A stretch of DNA of 64,000 nucleotides from Apium graveolens (GCF_009905375.1 NC_133647.1:47612506-47676505); one strand, 5' to 3'. Numbered from the stretch's first letter, positions 12,402 through 25,040 are shown. Translations and numbers: made by a program. Notes: a model not told the origin generated them from the sequence alone.

Positions 12402-14508
12402 TGTAACACCCCCTTCCCAAAATGAGACGAGGGGTTACTTATTAAATCTAAACCAAAAAAAAAAACAGAGCACTAAAATCCAACATATAATATTATAAAG
12501 TCTCCAAAATTATCCAAGTCAATAAATGCGAAGAAAATTAAATACTCTAATAATAAATGTCTAAAATAAATGCTAGAAGTCCAAAGATCCCAAGAAATTG
12601 TCACAAAGGTATCGCTCCATCACACAGCCCCAAAAGTCCCCCTAAGTACCTGCCAGAAGAAGAATACGGCATGAGCCAAAAGCCCAGTACGGATTGGAAT
12701 AAATTTATAAAACATAAAACAAGATGAACATTTGACAGTTTAATATAAAACAACAAGTTTAAATAAAACAGGCTGAAACAACGAGGGGTTAAGATATTTC
12801 ATACCGAGAGCAAAACAAATAACAAATACACACATCATAGAGTACCTAATGTGTGCAACAAAATGGATAACGTGTACGGCATATACAACGTCACCATAAA
12901 TCAAATCACAAATCAAACTCTGGGTGCACCCACGTATCCTGAAACAAATATCACAATGGCCAAAGCTCTCCTCCTGAGCTATCAAAAGGATACGCCATGA
13001 CCAATCACACTGCCATGGAAGTGTCATGCCAATGGTGCCGCAATGACATGGCTGTAGTACCCCTACAGCTGGTTAACTCGGTATACCCTATTTCACTCTA
13101 AGGGTTCAAATAAAATAATTTTCACAATTTTAAGAATCACTTGCAGCAGATATTTCAAATATTCAAAACAGATATTTAACAAACATAATTTTAAAGCTCG
13201 CAAGATTAAATATTTAAAACTTCCAGAACAGATTTAAAATAATTTTCAGAGATCAAACGAATAAGAACGGAATGAATAAAAATATGAAGGGAAAGAATCA
13301 GATATATTTAATAATAAAAGGAGTAGCACTGAAAGAAAGGGGACGAAATCCGTACCTCATCTGATGGACCATTAAATCGGATTGTTGAAATACGATTGAA
13401 AGTAAACAACTTATACTAATTCGAATTTTAACAGCAGATAAGTTAAGGATTTGAAATAATGGTCAACTGGAGAAATAAAGTAGATTTAACAAGGATTCCA
13501 AAATGATAAGATTCATCAAAAACGCACTGATAACGAATTAGTTATGAATTTTTGAAGTTCAGGTATCACAGCAGAAATTATTCAGGAACAGATTACAAAG
13601 AAGGCAAATTTAGACAATAAAGACAATCTGATCTCACTTCGACTATAAATAGACAATGAAAGAGAATTCTCAGAGGTTTCATAATTTATAAAGATCATAA
13701 TTTTATGACGAATAATGAAGAAGATATGAATTTTTGAACATGAAACAACTATGCTGATAAGTATAAACAGACCAGAATATTTGTAAGGCAATTTAGGCAA
13801 TTTAAAAGATTTAAATATATAATGGGTATACCATATAATGAAAGAGAATTTCATAAGCTTTCCAGATTAATATCATGAGTAATTTTCCGACATAAGATCG
13901 ATTTATAACGAATTTTAGAAGGTATGAAAAACTGTTCACGTCATAAATCTGAAGGGTCACAAAGAATGGATATTTGCACATAGTTAGAGGCTGATTCCAC
14001 AAAATATGTAAACATGGAAGTTGTAGGTATCGAAACAAGCTTTCCAGAAAATCAAGAATCAATGAATTCCGTGTACAAACGAATAAGTTATGGATTTTAC
14101 AACAGATACGAGATGCTGATTTTATCACATACGAATTTCAGCACAAACAAATAAGAAGATGAACATGATATGATTATGAAGAAGAAAAGATCGATTCTCG
14201 TACCTTGATCAATCGAATAACACAAGAATAAACTTCTAAGATCTTCTTGTCTTCTCAAACCCTAGCCTCTAAGAGCGGCTCCAATTAAAAAGACATAGAA
14301 TAGGACATAACTTGTATATATATATATTTATAGGCCCACAAGCCCACAATTAATAGAATCCTATCCCTAATCTAATTAATAATATAATTACTAATTCTAT
14401 TCCAAATCAAATTGTATTAAAAATTACTATTATTACTAATTCTAATCTATTTCTAACTAATACAAATATTAAATAGATAATAATTAAAATAAAAATACGG
14501 ATATTACA
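12402..14508 (-). repeat. Left (3') LTR of C (2107 bp)
   Basis: Nearly identical to 17451-19556. Differences seen are an 11-A against a 10-A run near 12454 and one transition near 13878. Open frames of 90-105 codons on the minus strand are duplicated in both LTRs, show no domain and are not annotated as genes. Confidence 0.96.
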
Positions 14509-14521
14509 TATATACCCCCTT
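14509..14521 (-). other. Polypurine tract of C
   Basis: On the minus strand AAGGGGGTATATA directly abuts the 3' LTR start TGTAATATCC. The pol stop codon TAA (14520-14522) overlaps its first bases. Confidence 0.85.
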
Positions 14522-17288
14522 AAAAAGGATTCCGTCCCCGGAATCGAATGAAACTAAAACTCGTACCTGAATCGAACAAATGCGGATATTTCTCACGAAT
14601 AGATTCTTCTAATTCCCAAGTAGCCTCTCTTTCCGAATGATTTTTCCACAAAACTTTCACAAACGGAATGGTGTTCTTCCTCAAAACTCGCTCCTCTCGA
14701 GCTAAGATAGCCTCAGCTTCCTCCTCACAAGAAAGATCCTCTTTAATCTTATGTAATGGATACTGAACTACATGTAATGGATGATATTTGTAGCCCCTCA
14801 AAACCGACACATGAAACACATTATGCACATGAGATAGTTGTGGTGGCAACGCAACTCTATAAGATACTTCCCCTACTTTCTCCATAACGTCAAAAGGGCC
14901 AACATATCTCGGACTAAGCTTTCCCTTCATACCAAAACGCTTCACACCCTTACAAGGCGACACCTTTAAGAACACATGATCACCTGGCTCAAATCCCCCA
15001 AACTTCCTATGTTGGTCCGCGTAACTCTTTTGACGAGATCGAGCTTCCTTCAGACTTTCTTTAACTTTCTCTACCTTCTCATTAGTAATTCTAACTAACT
15101 CCGGCCCTTCGATGACTTTCTCACCAACCTCATCCCAACAAGATGGTGCCCTACACCTCCTACCATACAAAGCCTCAAATGGTGGCATACCAATACTCGC
15201 GTGCCAACTATTATTGTACGCAAACTCAACAAGATACAAATATTTATCCCAATCACCTGTCCACTCTAACGCGCAAGCCCTCAACATATCCTCCAATGTC
15301 TGAATCGTCCTCTCTGACTGTCCATCGGTCTGCGGATGATAAGCTGTACTGAAATTAAGCCTCGTACCCCAAGCTTGCTGGAATCCCTTCCAAAAACGCG
15401 ATGTAAATCTCGTATCCCTGTCAGAAACTATCGACACCGGCACACCATGAAGTCTAACAATATCTCGCTGAAAAATCTCTGCCAACTCATGAACAGGAGT
15501 AGTCTCTTTAATAGGCAAGAAGTGAGCGGACTTAGTGAGTCTATCAACCACCACCCATATAACATCATTCTTCTTGAAAGTCCTCGGCAAATGAGTTACA
15601 AAATCCATAGTAATATTTTCCCACTTCCAAACTGGTATATCTAGCTGTTGCAACAATCCACTAGGCCTCTGATGGTCTATCTTCACTTGTTGACATGTAA
15701 GACATTTTCCCACAAATTCTACTATATCTCCCTTCATTCCACTCCACCAAAAGTGCTTCTTCAAATCCCTATACATCTTGGTGGAACCTGGATGAATAGA
15801 AAATGAAGAACTATGAGCCTCCTTCAAAATTTCCTCACGAATCGTCGGGTCTGCGGGCACGCACAATTTACTACCCAACCACATCACACCCTCATCATCG
15901 AAATGAAATTGTATTTGCTTTCCACCTGCCACCTCGGATCTAATAGCTTCCAAACCTGTATCACTCTTCTGAGCTTCCTTAACCCTTGAAACAAGATTCG
16001 GTTCCACTTTCAAATTTGCAATACTACCACTTGATCCTCTAACATACAACTCAACACCCAAGCGCTCCAAATCTGAAATAAGGTGCGGCTGAGTAATGAG
16101 AGATGCAACACTCCCCAAGTTCTTCCTACTAAGAGCGTCTGCCACTACATTCGCCTTCCCCGGATGGTACTGAATATTTGCATCATAATCCTTAAGAAGT
16201 TCAAGCCACCTCCGCTGCCTCATGTTAAGCTCCTTCTGAGTAAAGATGTATTTGAGACTCTTGTGATCAGTAAAGATGTCACAAGTCTCTCCATAAAGAT
16301 AGTGTCTCCAGATCTTCAAAGCAAAGACCACTGCTGCTAACTCCAAGTCATGGGTAGGATAATTCACCTCATATGGTTTAAGCTGCCTAGAAGCGTAAGA
16401 AATCACTTTCCCATGTTGCATAAGAACACACCCCAATCCTCTCTTAGAAGCATCACTATACACCTGAAAACCTCCACTCCCTGATGGCAACACAAGTATT
16501 GGAGCTGACACCAACCTCTTCTTTAACTCTTGAAAGCTCTTCTCACGATCATCATTCCACTTGAACTTAATTCCCTTCCTCATTAGCTGAGTCAATGGTA
16601 AAGCTATGGAAGAGAAACCTTCCACAAAACGCCTATAGTAGCCTGCCAAACCCAAGAAACTCCTCACCTCCGTCACATTGCTAGGTCTGGGCCAATTAGT
16701 AATAGCCTCGACTTTCGCAGGATCCAACTCAATGCCCCTACCAGATACAACATGCCCCAAGAATGCCACTTCCTCCAACCAGAATTCACACTTGGAAAAT
16801 TTCGCAAACAACTTCCTCTTCCTCAAAATTTCAAGTACAGTACGTAAATGCTCCTCATGCTCCTCTCTGCTCCTAGAGTATATCAAGATATCATCGATGA
16901 AGACCACCACGAATTTATCCAGATAATCATGAAAGACCCGATTCATCAAATCCATAAATACCGCTGGTGCATTCGTCAACCCAAAGGACATCACGAGAAA
17001 CTCATAATGACCATAACGAGTGCGAAATGCAGTCTTCGGAACGTCTTCCTCCCTAACTCGTAACTGATGGTAACCAGATCTCAAATCTATCTTCGAAAAG
17101 TACTTCGCCCCTTGTAACTGATCAAACAAGTCATCAATGCGTGGCAAAGGATACCTGTTTCTAACAGTCACCTTATTCAACTCCCTATAGTCAATGCACA
17201 ATCTCATAGAACCATCCTTCTTCTTCACAAACAACACAGGAGCGCCCCATGGAGACACACTTGGTCTGATAAATCCCCTATTCAACAA
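14520..17288 (-). CDS. Pol polyprotein of C: RT, RNase H, integrase, chromodomain (gag and PR missing)
   Basis: An uninterrupted 922-codon frame encodes the replication and integration enzymes of a chromovirus. Reverse transcriptase: KKKDG at 22-26, DYRELN 33-38, [10 protein letters not shown] 102-111, catalytic FIDD 130-133, LGH 177-179. RNase H: YSDAS 277-281, TDHKSL 340-345, ADALSR 383-388. Integrase: zinc ligands H492, H499, C529, C532; catalytic D562, D623 and E659 (35 residues between the last two); a GPF module near 797. A type II chromodomain near 845-905 (EATWE 888-892) likely directs insertion to heterochromatin. The frame is open from 17291, just after an in-frame TAG at 17292-17294, and the first codon listed is TTG, not ATG. 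Gag, protease and the most N-terminal RT are absent, so particles and processing must come from elsewhere. All catalytic residues checked are present. Confidence 0.92.
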   Translation of the reverse strand: MLNRGFIRPSVSPWGAPVLFVKKKDGSMRLCIDYRELNKVTVRNRYPLPRIDDLFDQLQGAKYFSKIDLRSGYHQLRVREEDVPKTAFRTRYGHYEFLVMSFGLTNAPAVFMDLMNRVFHDYLDKFVVVFIDDILIYSRSREEHEEHLRTVLEILRKRKLFAKFSKCEFWLEEVAFLGHVVSGRGIELDPAKVEAITNWPRPSNVTEVRSFLGLAGYYRRFVEGFSSIALPLTQLMRKGIKFKWNDDREKSFQELKKRLVSAPILVLPSGSGGFQVYSDASKRGLGCVLMQHGKVISYASRQLKPYEVNYPTHDLELAAVVFALKIWRHYLYGETCDIFTDHKSLKYIFTQKELNMRQRRWLELLKDYDANIQYHPGKANVVADALSRKNLGSVASLITQPHLISDLERLGVELYVRGSSGSIANLKVEPNLVSRVKEAQKSDTGLEAIRSEVAGGKQIQFHFDDEGVMWLGSKLCVPADPTIREEILKEAHSSSFSIHPGSTKMYRDLKKHFWWSGMKGDIVEFVGKCLTCQQVKIDHQRPSGLLQQLDIPVWKWENITMDFVTHLPRTFKKNDVIWVVVDRLTKSAHFLPIKETTPVHELAEIFQRDIVRLHGVPVSIVSDRDTRFTSRFWKGFQQAWGTRLNFSTAYHPQTDGQSERTIQTLEDMLRACALEWTGDWDKYLYLVEFAYNNSWHASIGMPPFEALYGRRCRAPSCWDEVGEKVIEGPELVRITNEKVEKVKESLKEARSRQKSYADQHRKFGGFEPGDHVFLKVSPCKGVKRFGMKGKLSPRYVGPFDVMEKVGEVSYRVALPPQLSHVHNVFHVSVLRGYKYHPLHVVQYPLHKIKEDLSCEEEAEAILAREERVLRKNTIPFVKVLWKNHSEREATWELEESIREKYPHLFDSGTSFSFIRFRGRNPF

Positions 17289-17372
17289 CTCCTACAACTG
17301 CTCCTTCAATTCTTGCAAAGCAAAATGAAACGATAAAGAGCATAATGAAACGAAATTAAATGGAACACCCAT
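17289..17372 (-). pseudogene. ATG-started remnant fused in frame to pol, closed by TAG
   Basis: An ATG at 17370-17372 opens 25 codons after the PBS-proximal leader and is in frame with pol. The last residues (LQELKEQL, 17295-17318) are genuine pre-RT sequence of this family. A single TAG at 17292-17294 then closes it, where relatives normally have a glutamine or glutamate codon. The first part may be the start of the lost gag gene, making this the scar of a gag-protease deletion. Whether the TAG is read through is unknown. Confidence 0.6.
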
Positions 17373-17433
17373 CCTATCATCTACCCAAACTCACAGGTCA
17401 AACCTAAATAGGTTTTCTACAAGAAAGAACCTA

Positions 17434-17446
17434 AGCTCTGATGCCA
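17434..17446 (-). other. Primer binding site of C
   Basis: The reverse complement reads TGGCATCAGAGCT, an initiator-Met tRNA match with one base different from A, B and D (C for T at position 4). Four bases separate it from the LTR. Confidence 0.88.
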
Positions 17447-17450
17447 TCTC

Positions 17451-19556
17451 TGTAACACCCCCTTCCCAAAATGAGACGAGGGGTTACTTATTAAATCTAA
17501 ACCAAAAAAAAAACAGAGCACTAAAATCCAACATATAATATTATAAAGTCTCCAAAATTATCCAAGTCAATAAATGCGAAGAAAATTAAATACTCTAATA
17601 ATAAATGTCTAAAATAAATGCTAGAAGTCCAAAGATCCCAAGAAATTGTCACAAAGGTATCGCTCCATCACACAGCCCCAAAAGTCCCCCTAAGTACCTG
17701 CCAGAAGAAGAATACGGCATGAGCCAAAAGCCCAGTACGGATTGGAATAAATTTATAAAACATAAAACAAGATGAACATTTGACAGTTTAATATAAAACA
17801 ACAAGTTTAAATAAAACAGGCTGAAACAACGAGGGGTTAAGATATTTCATACCGAGAGCAAAACAAATAACAAATACACACATCATAGAGTACCTAATGT
17901 GTGCAACAAAATGGATAACGTGTACGGCATATACAACGTCACCATAAATCAAATCACAAATCAAACTCTGGGTGCACCCACGTATCCTGAAACAAATATC
18001 ACAATGGCCAAAGCTCTCCTCCTGAGCTATCAAAAGGATACGCCATGACCAATCACACTGCCATGGAAGTGTCATGCCAATGGTGCCGCAATGACATGGC
18101 TGTAGTACCCCTACAGCTGGTTAACTCGGTATACCCTATTTCACTCTAAGGGTTCAAATAAAATAATTTTCACAATTTTAAGAATCACTTGCAGCAGATA
18201 TTTCAAATATTCAAAACAGATATTTAACAAACATAATTTTAAAGCTCGCAAGATTAAATATTTAAAACTTCCAGAACAGATTTAAAATAATTTTCAGAGA
18301 TCAAACGAATAAGAACGGAATGAATAAAAATATGAAGGGAAAGAATCAGATATATTTAATAATAAAAGGAGTAGCACTGAAAGAAAGGGGACGAAATCCG
18401 TACCTCATCTGATGGACCATTAAATCGGATTGTTGAAATACGATTGAAAGTAAACAACTTATACTAATTCGAATTTTAACAGCAGATAAGTTAAGGATTT
18501 GAAATAATGGTCAACTGGAGAAATAAAGTAGATTTAACAAGGATTCCAAAATGATAAGATTCATCAAAAACGCACTGATAACGAATTAGTTATGAATTTT
18601 TGAAGTTCAGGTATCACAGCAGAAATTATTCAGGAACAGATTACAAAGAAGGCAAATTTAGACAATAAAGACAATCTGATCTCACTTCGACTATAAATAG
18701 ACAATGAAAGAGAATTCTCAGAGGTTTCATAATTTATAAAGATCATAATTTTATGACGAATAATGAAGAAGATATGAATTTTTGAACATGAAACAACTAT
18801 GCTGATAAGTATAAACAGACCAGAATATTTGTAAGGCAATTTAGGCAATTTAAAAGATTTAAATATATAATGGGTATACCATATAATGAAAGAGAATTTC
18901 ATAAGCTTTCCAGATTGATATCATGAGTAATTTTCCGACATAAGATCGATTTATAACGAATTTTAGAAGGTATGAAAAACTGTTCACGTCATAAATCTGA
19001 AGGGTCACAAAGAATGGATATTTGCACATAGTTAGAGGCTGATTCCACAAAATATGTAAACATGGAAGTTGTAGGTATCGAAACAAGCTTTCCAGAAAAT
19101 CAAGAATCAATGAATTCCGTGTACAAACGAATAAGTTATGGATTTTACAACAGATACGAGATGCTGATTTTATCACATACGAATTTCAGCACAAACAAAT
19201 AAGAAGATGAACATGATATGATTATGAAGAAGAAAAGATCGATTCTCGTACCTTGATCAATCGAATAACACAAGAATAAACTTCTAAGATCTTCTTGTCT
19301 TCTCAAACCCTAGCCTCTAAGAGCGGCTCCAATTAAAAAGACATAGAATAGGACATAACTTGTATATATATATATTTATAGGCCCACAAGCCCACAATTA
19401 ATAGAATCCTATCCCTAATCTAATTAATAATATAATTACTAATTCTATTCCAAATCAAATTGTATTAAAAATTACTATTATTACTAATTCTAATCTATTT
19501 CTAACTAATACAAATATTAAATAGATAATAATTAAAATAAAAATACGGATATTACA
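17451..19556 (-). repeat. Right (5') LTR of C (2106 bp)
   Basis: The transcription-driving copy for minus-strand expression. It holds a TATA-like motif at 19369-19380 followed downstream by a CTAGGGTTT motif common in plant leaders, and ends at the PBS side. Confidence 0.96.
19369..19380 (-). promoter_or_regulatory. Candidate TATA box in 5' LTR of C
   Basis: TATAAATATATA on the minus strand lies about 180 bp into the LTR. Downstream sequence is richer in GC and CT. The copy in the other LTR is at 14321-14332. Confidence 0.5.
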
Positions 19557-19561
19557 CATAG
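19557..19561. repeat. Target site duplication of element C (right)
   Basis: CATAG, matching 12397-12401. Confidence 0.95.
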
Positions 19562-19750
19562 ATCCTCAAATGAATATTCAAATAATATTCATTAAATAAT
19601 ATAAACTGAGTCATAAGCCCTCGAATGAATATTCAAATAATATTCAGATAATAAAATAAAAGGAGTCATAAGTCCTCGAATGAATATTCAAAATAATATT
19701 CATTTAATATAAAGGAGTCATACGCCTTCGAATAATATTCGAAATAATAT
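19562..19750 (-). repeat. Degenerate 54-bp minisatellite of B LTR
   Basis: Three to four diverged units (each with GAATATTCAAATAATATTC and a GAGTCATA core) correspond to the expanded array in A. Unit lengths and sequence are irregular, unlike A's near-identical copies. The equivalent in the right LTR is 29226-29412. C inserted at its very edge. Confidence 0.8.
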
Positions 19751-21912
19751 TTAATAATAAAATAAAGCTAAAGTTATCGAATAAGCCTTATTCGATTAAT
19801 AGTTTTGAAAACTATGACCATATATATATATAAGTATATATATATATATATCCATATATACAAAACCTACTCGGGATCCTCGACTCCCGGTTTTAGAAAA
19901 TATTTTCACCTTTGGGTCCCTATACTAAGGGTATATGCAAATTACCGCTATCCTCTAGCATAGGTATTATCAACTGAATCAATTGAATCAACATATATAT
20001 CAAGATTACGAAACAGACATGCATATATACCATATCAGCATGCTCCAATATATCGCAAAATTTGCTAATAACAATCATGCACTTATCACAAGATAATGCA
20101 TATACATATATTTACATCACAACAACAGTATAACGGGTAGAAAACTTGCTTGAGCGACTGGGGGTTACGAATGGCTCGGGACGAGTCTGGTAACCTATAA
20201 ACAACAAGTAAGTTGGAATTAAACCAAAGTCACTTGTAAATCTATACTCTAACCAACTCAGACTCTAACGCACGTTTTGCGCTTACTGATTCTCTTAAGT
20301 CACTCGAGTACCCTCGGCTCCACCATTTTTAATAATTTAACCTTTACGAGTTTTAAAGCGATTCCTTCGCGAGTGTCTTACCAACTGCCTAACACACTTA
20401 CCATAAATGTTTCATACATTAATTAACCCTTTTTGGTCTTTAACCTATGTTTCAAAGTAAGGCGAGGGAAAAAGTTTCGTTCGCGAAACGCCGTTACTTG
20501 AAACGGTCGTTTCTCCTAAACCGTGCGTCGGAATCGAACGAACTACATATCAAAACGAAGCTCGTAACATGAGCTATCTAAACATGGCAGTGGTCATAAT
20601 CTAGCAGGGGGTTCTCCGGTCCTAATGTTATGCACAAAAACAGTCTACAGAAAATCGGACGTTACGACGGCTATGTTTACGCGATTACCAATGATTAAAC
20701 TACTCCAATTAACCACCAACCAACTCATAACCATCAATACAACAAAACTTCACCTAAACCATACCACATCAGTCCATAATCTCCAAGGTTTTCAACTCAA
20801 ACAACCACAATCAAGACCTATGAACTATAATCAATCTTCAATTACCAAAACACTTCCAAATCAAACCAAACTACTAATAATCACAATCCATACTTCTCAT
20901 TTCACAACACCAACCATTAAACTTACTAAAAAATAAAGTAAAGGCTAGGGTTTGAAGTTTATACCTTCCTTGGGAGGTGTTAAGTTGCTAGGAAGCCTTA
21001 GGGAGCCTCCTACAAACTTGATATTTCCAAAGAAATCAAGAACACAAAGTTAGGCTTTGAAGTTTCTAAAAGTCCGATTTAAAGAACTGTAAAAATGATG
21101 GTCTTACCATGATTATTTGGACAAGACTTGTGAACAAGAGTTGTAGGCCATCTCAATACCTTTCCAATGAGCTATAGAACACAATATTTGAGTGAGAAAT
21201 GAAGGAGATACAGCAGTTTTAGTGTTCTGGTTCTGTTTTGGCCGAGAGCATGAAGAACAATGCCTTGGTTTCTTTTTGATTTTGATGAAAAATGATTTGC
21301 TTGGCTTGGTTGGTTTGATTTTTGTGTTTGTTTTAGTAAATTACCTAGTTGCCCTTGATTTTGTGTGGTTAAAAAGCCACCACATCTCCTTCCTTCCCAT
21401 GTCATGCTTGTGTCATCCTCATGATATCATCCTCCCCTCCTTGTCCTCTTTCTATTGGTTGGATGACATCATTCCCACTAATCCCTTTGATTAACTTCCT
21501 AATCGTTTGCCTAATGACCGCTGATCTGTTATACGGTTCACTTAACTTTCGTTTTCGTTTATCGTTCGAGGGATCATACCCGGGATCTTATTACTTAGGT
21601 TCCCTTAACCTTTCTCAATACATTAAATTCCTTTTTATGATCCTCTATTATAATCCTTTAATTTAAATCCTTTTATCCGGTTACCTTATACTCAATTCTT
21701 TCCGTATCTATTGGATTTCCGGGAAAAATCAAAGTGTTCGGATTTGGATTCTGACGATCTTTACATACACTTATATCCCATATAAAGTACTAATAAAATC
21801 TCAGAATATCCATATCAGAACCCCTACATAGTGTGGCATGAAAAGTTTTCTCATTCAGCAAAAACACTATTCATAAGGGTTTCAAAAATTTCCAAAAATT
21901 GGGGTTATTACA
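19562..21912 (-). repeat. Left (3') LTR of B, second part
   Basis: Resumes B's LTR after C and matches 29227-31581. It starts with about three diverged copies of the 54-bp minisatellite (19562-19750), then a long AT tract near 19825-19860. It ends ATTACA next to the PPT. Frames of 77-103 codons here recur in the other LTR and show no domain. Confidence 0.94.
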
Positions 21913-21925
21913 GTCTCCCCTCCTT
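21913..21925 (-). other. Polypurine tract of B
   Basis: The reverse complement AAGGAGGGGAGAC abuts the LTR and is identical to A's PPT at 36826-36838. Confidence 0.9.
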
Positions 21926-23560
21926 AAAAGGATTCCGTCCCGGAATCAGATAGAAATGAATAGGGATACTTTCTTAGTATTGCACTTTCTAACTCTCAAG
22001 TCAATTTTCCCACATTGTGGTTCTACCATCAAACTCTGACTAGTTTGATAACCCTTCTCCTAAGCACTTGTCCTTTTTCGATCTATAACCCTTTCTGGTT
22101 GCTCCCTATAGGTTATGTCTGATCGCATGCCTATGCGCTCATATGCCCCTATTTATCTGGCATCCGAATTACATTTTCTTAACATTGATACGTGGAACAC
22201 ATTATGAACTTGCTACATATTCGGGGGTAGGGTTAGCTCATATGCTATCTTCCCAAACGTCTAAATATATCCAAGGGTCCAACAAATTGTAGACTTAGCT
22301 TTCCTTTCTTTCCGAACCTCATCAATCCTTTCCAAGGGATACCTATAACATTACTAGGTCCCCTATTTCATACTCTTTATCCTTTCGTGTCAAATCAACA
22401 TACTTATCATGTCCATCTTGGGCTACTACCAGCCGTCCTCTGATTAGATCTATCATATCCTTGGTCCTTTGGACTACTGCGGGTCTGAGCATCTTGCGTT
22501 GTACAACTTCATCCTAATATAAGGGAGATCGACATTGTCTTCCCTCAAGGATCTCATAAGGCGACATCTCGATAATGACATATGATCTATTGTCGTAAGA
22601 TAACTCAATCCGAATTAAGTGATCATTCCAAATTCTTTCAAGTCTATTGCACAGACTCTCATTATTGCTTTTAGCATTAGAGCTTCTGCTTCTCAATACC
22701 CATTCTTTTCCAGTTCGTACTGGTTATACTTTTGCTCGTTAGCGTTCTATAACCTTTTAATGACCACGACAACCTTAGTATCACGAATGTGTTTCCATTC
22801 CGCATACTACCACTACTTTATTACTCCTTTTTCAGTTGTTTCTATTTTCCAAAATTTGATCAATCAAATAGAAGTAAAGGAATTTGTTGAGAGATCACTA
22901 TGATCATGAACACTTGTTATATTGCATAGTTAGTACAGAAGGTGGCCAGCCTTTAGTACTTGACAAGCAATTAAACAATAGATGGTATCCTACTAGGCTT
23001 CTATCACACAGATAGATAGTCATTCGGCAATACCTCCCCTTCTGGAAGGGTTGTTCTTCTCAGATTACATGAAATGAAAAGAAGAGAAAAGAACGAACTG
23101 AAGAGAATTGTATATAAAAAAAATATATACTGCCACAAAATATCTGGCTTGGAACCTACCTCTGAATTATAGAGGTTTGTCATAGGAGAACAAAACATAA
23201 ACGTATTTATATCAGCATCAAATATTATAGCATCGTATTTCCCATGCCTAAATATTTCTATTCCGTCCATCATTCTATGGACCCATGCTCTTCCTCGAGC
23301 TTATACACAATCACCTTTGAAACTCCCTCGACATCGAAAATCGAATCTGGGATCTCATTCTATACATCATCGCTACTAGAATTCTATGCTTGCACCGCAA
23401 CCTTCCTCGTATAATAATACGACTCTCTATTGATAAGAAAGAATAATAATTCACTAGGTAGATACTCTACTTAATTAGTCTATCAATGATAACGTATACA
23501 CTACCACGACCCGATTAGTGGTACTCAATCTCAACACCCATTCTAATACAACTCTCACGG
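21926..23560 (-). pseudogene. Integrase and chromodomain relic of B
   Basis: Reading the minus strand from 23560 down, stop-riddled frames resemble an integrase core (VDRL-like stretch near 23490) and then the integrase C-terminal part. The clearest piece is the open frame 22514-22696, whose end (SPYEILEGRQCRSPLY) matches the integrase motif found as [15 protein letters not shown] in C. Further down come GPY-module remnants, then a chromodomain relic near 21930-22130. This is collinear with A's 35190-36838 and shares the +1 frameshift in the chromodomain. It is not functional. Confidence 0.72.
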
Positions 23561-25040
23561 TTGTAATCAGCTCATTACTCGCAGAATCATTGCTGCCTTA
23601 CTATGGTCCACCACTGACCTACTGTAGTCATTCATTTTCCATGAAGTCTTAATAGCTAACCATACGGAGTCCATACATGTCGTATCAAATCCTTCTAAGG
23701 AGGTAATATAATCACCATTCATGATTCATGGAGTACCCTCCTGATCTCAAAGGTTCGTTTAGTCCTTTTGAAACATGGTCCAGGCTCATTCTCAAGATAG
23801 TACCTTCTAAGACAGATAGCCCGCTCATGGCGATTACACGAATTAAACCTTTACCAACTACTATTACGGCTGGGTATTGCACAGTCATCAGAAGGAATGT
23901 CAATCTTCCAAACCATAATACAACCTTCACAGTTTTAACCATCATCACTGTATTCTTTTGGCACAAGCGCCTATAATTATCCTCTTACCTTTAAAGTGTC
24001 GGCCACCTCTTTGGCCTATCCTGATAGTAAAATTTCCTTACAGTCAATGTCATTTTAACCACCTCCAAATAAATTTTCTACCTTATTTCCGATCACTGCT
24101 TGAGTGAAGATGTTTTCCTTAAAATCAGATGGGAAAGAAAAGAAAAAAAAATCACCATTTTTCCATAAGTTATTGCCTCAATCTTTAGAGGCTAATCACT
24201 GTCAAGACTGACTCTCAATCATACTTAGAACATTTTTTTATCTTAAGTCCTAATTGCCCTGAACAATTTCGACCATTACTGGTTCGATCCATACTTTCTC
24301 GTGGTTTAACACGTGCCCCACTTGGCATCATTATAATTATGTCATATTTCCTTTATCAACATTTTTATTCTTGAGAATTTCGAATATTTCCTTTCTCCTT
24401 GTAAAACCTCTAAGGTTATCCTTCAATCGTTCCTCCTGTATTCCCTATATACAGGGCATATCAAAATACCATTTACTAATACTAGAACCATTGTCTATAT
24501 ACTTCTGAAAAATTTCTCCACTGATTCTTAAAGGTTGTTGTTACCTTAACCCTTTCCCAATCATACTGTCAAAACTCATACTGTCCCTATTAAGGGTGAA
24601 ATGCCAACCTTTATGCATTCCCCTAGGATTCATTTTAAGTTACCGATGTTCTATCCTTAATTCCACCTTTAAAAGGTACCTGCATCCTTCCATGGATAAA
24701 TCAAGTCATATATCCCTGATAAGGGTATCTTATTCAATCATTTCCACCTCGATAGTCTATATCAAATTTCACAATAGCATCCTTATTCAAGTTAAGGTCA
24801 ATCCACATGGCCTCCAAAAGATAAAAATGGTTATCCGCTTTTCTTTCCTGATTTGGTAATGATCACATGGATGATCTGGAAGATATTGGTCGTGTTCAAC
24901 GTGAACTTCTTCTTAATAAATCCTTATTTACTTTTGTTGTTTATCTCAACAGTCATCTCAATGTTGGGATATCTTTCATACCTGGCGTCTCCCTTCCTGG
25001 GTATCAAGCCACCGGTCTTACACTTTACCTTCTTGAAGGT
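23561..25040 (-). pseudogene. Decayed central region of B with RT remnant
   Basis: Homologous to A's 33450-35190. An RT relic lies around 24150-24530, matched through A to the FIDD-to-LGH part. The rest shows no recognisable domain. Open frames of 70-120 codons on the plus strand are antisense shadows of this decayed DNA. Confidence 0.5.

Larger units (their letters stand above)
12402..19556 (-). mobile_element. Element C: young, gag-less Tekay/Del-like chromovirus
   Basis: This 7155-bp element begins TGTAACACCCCC and ends GATATTACA on the + strand, with 2107- and 2106-bp LTRs, a PBS, a PPT and a perfect CATAG duplication. The internal region is only 2942 bp: leader, a short ATG-started stretch, then pol from the N-terminal part of RT onward. 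Gag, the zinc knuckle and protease are absent. The LTRs differ by one substitution (13878 A against 18926 G region) and one base in an A-run, so the insertion is very recent. It is not closely related in LTR sequence to A and B. Confidence 0.96.

Noticed and set aside
12740..14128. Minus-strand frames of 90-105 codons, repeated at 17788-19176
   Set aside because: They lie in C's two LTR copies, so identity reflects recent LTR duplication. No domain, and hydrophobic low-complexity composition.
14520..17288. Integrated plant pararetrovirus or a domesticated host gene
   Set aside because: LTRs, PPT, PBS, TSD, integrase and chromodomain show an LTR retrotransposon; no movement or coat protein region is present, and the copy is too young to infer domestication.
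12402..19556. Two separate insertions of a repeat at 12402 and 17451
   Set aside because: They are the two LTRs of one element: same orientation, PBS at one inner edge, PPT at the other, pol between them and a single CATAG duplication outside.
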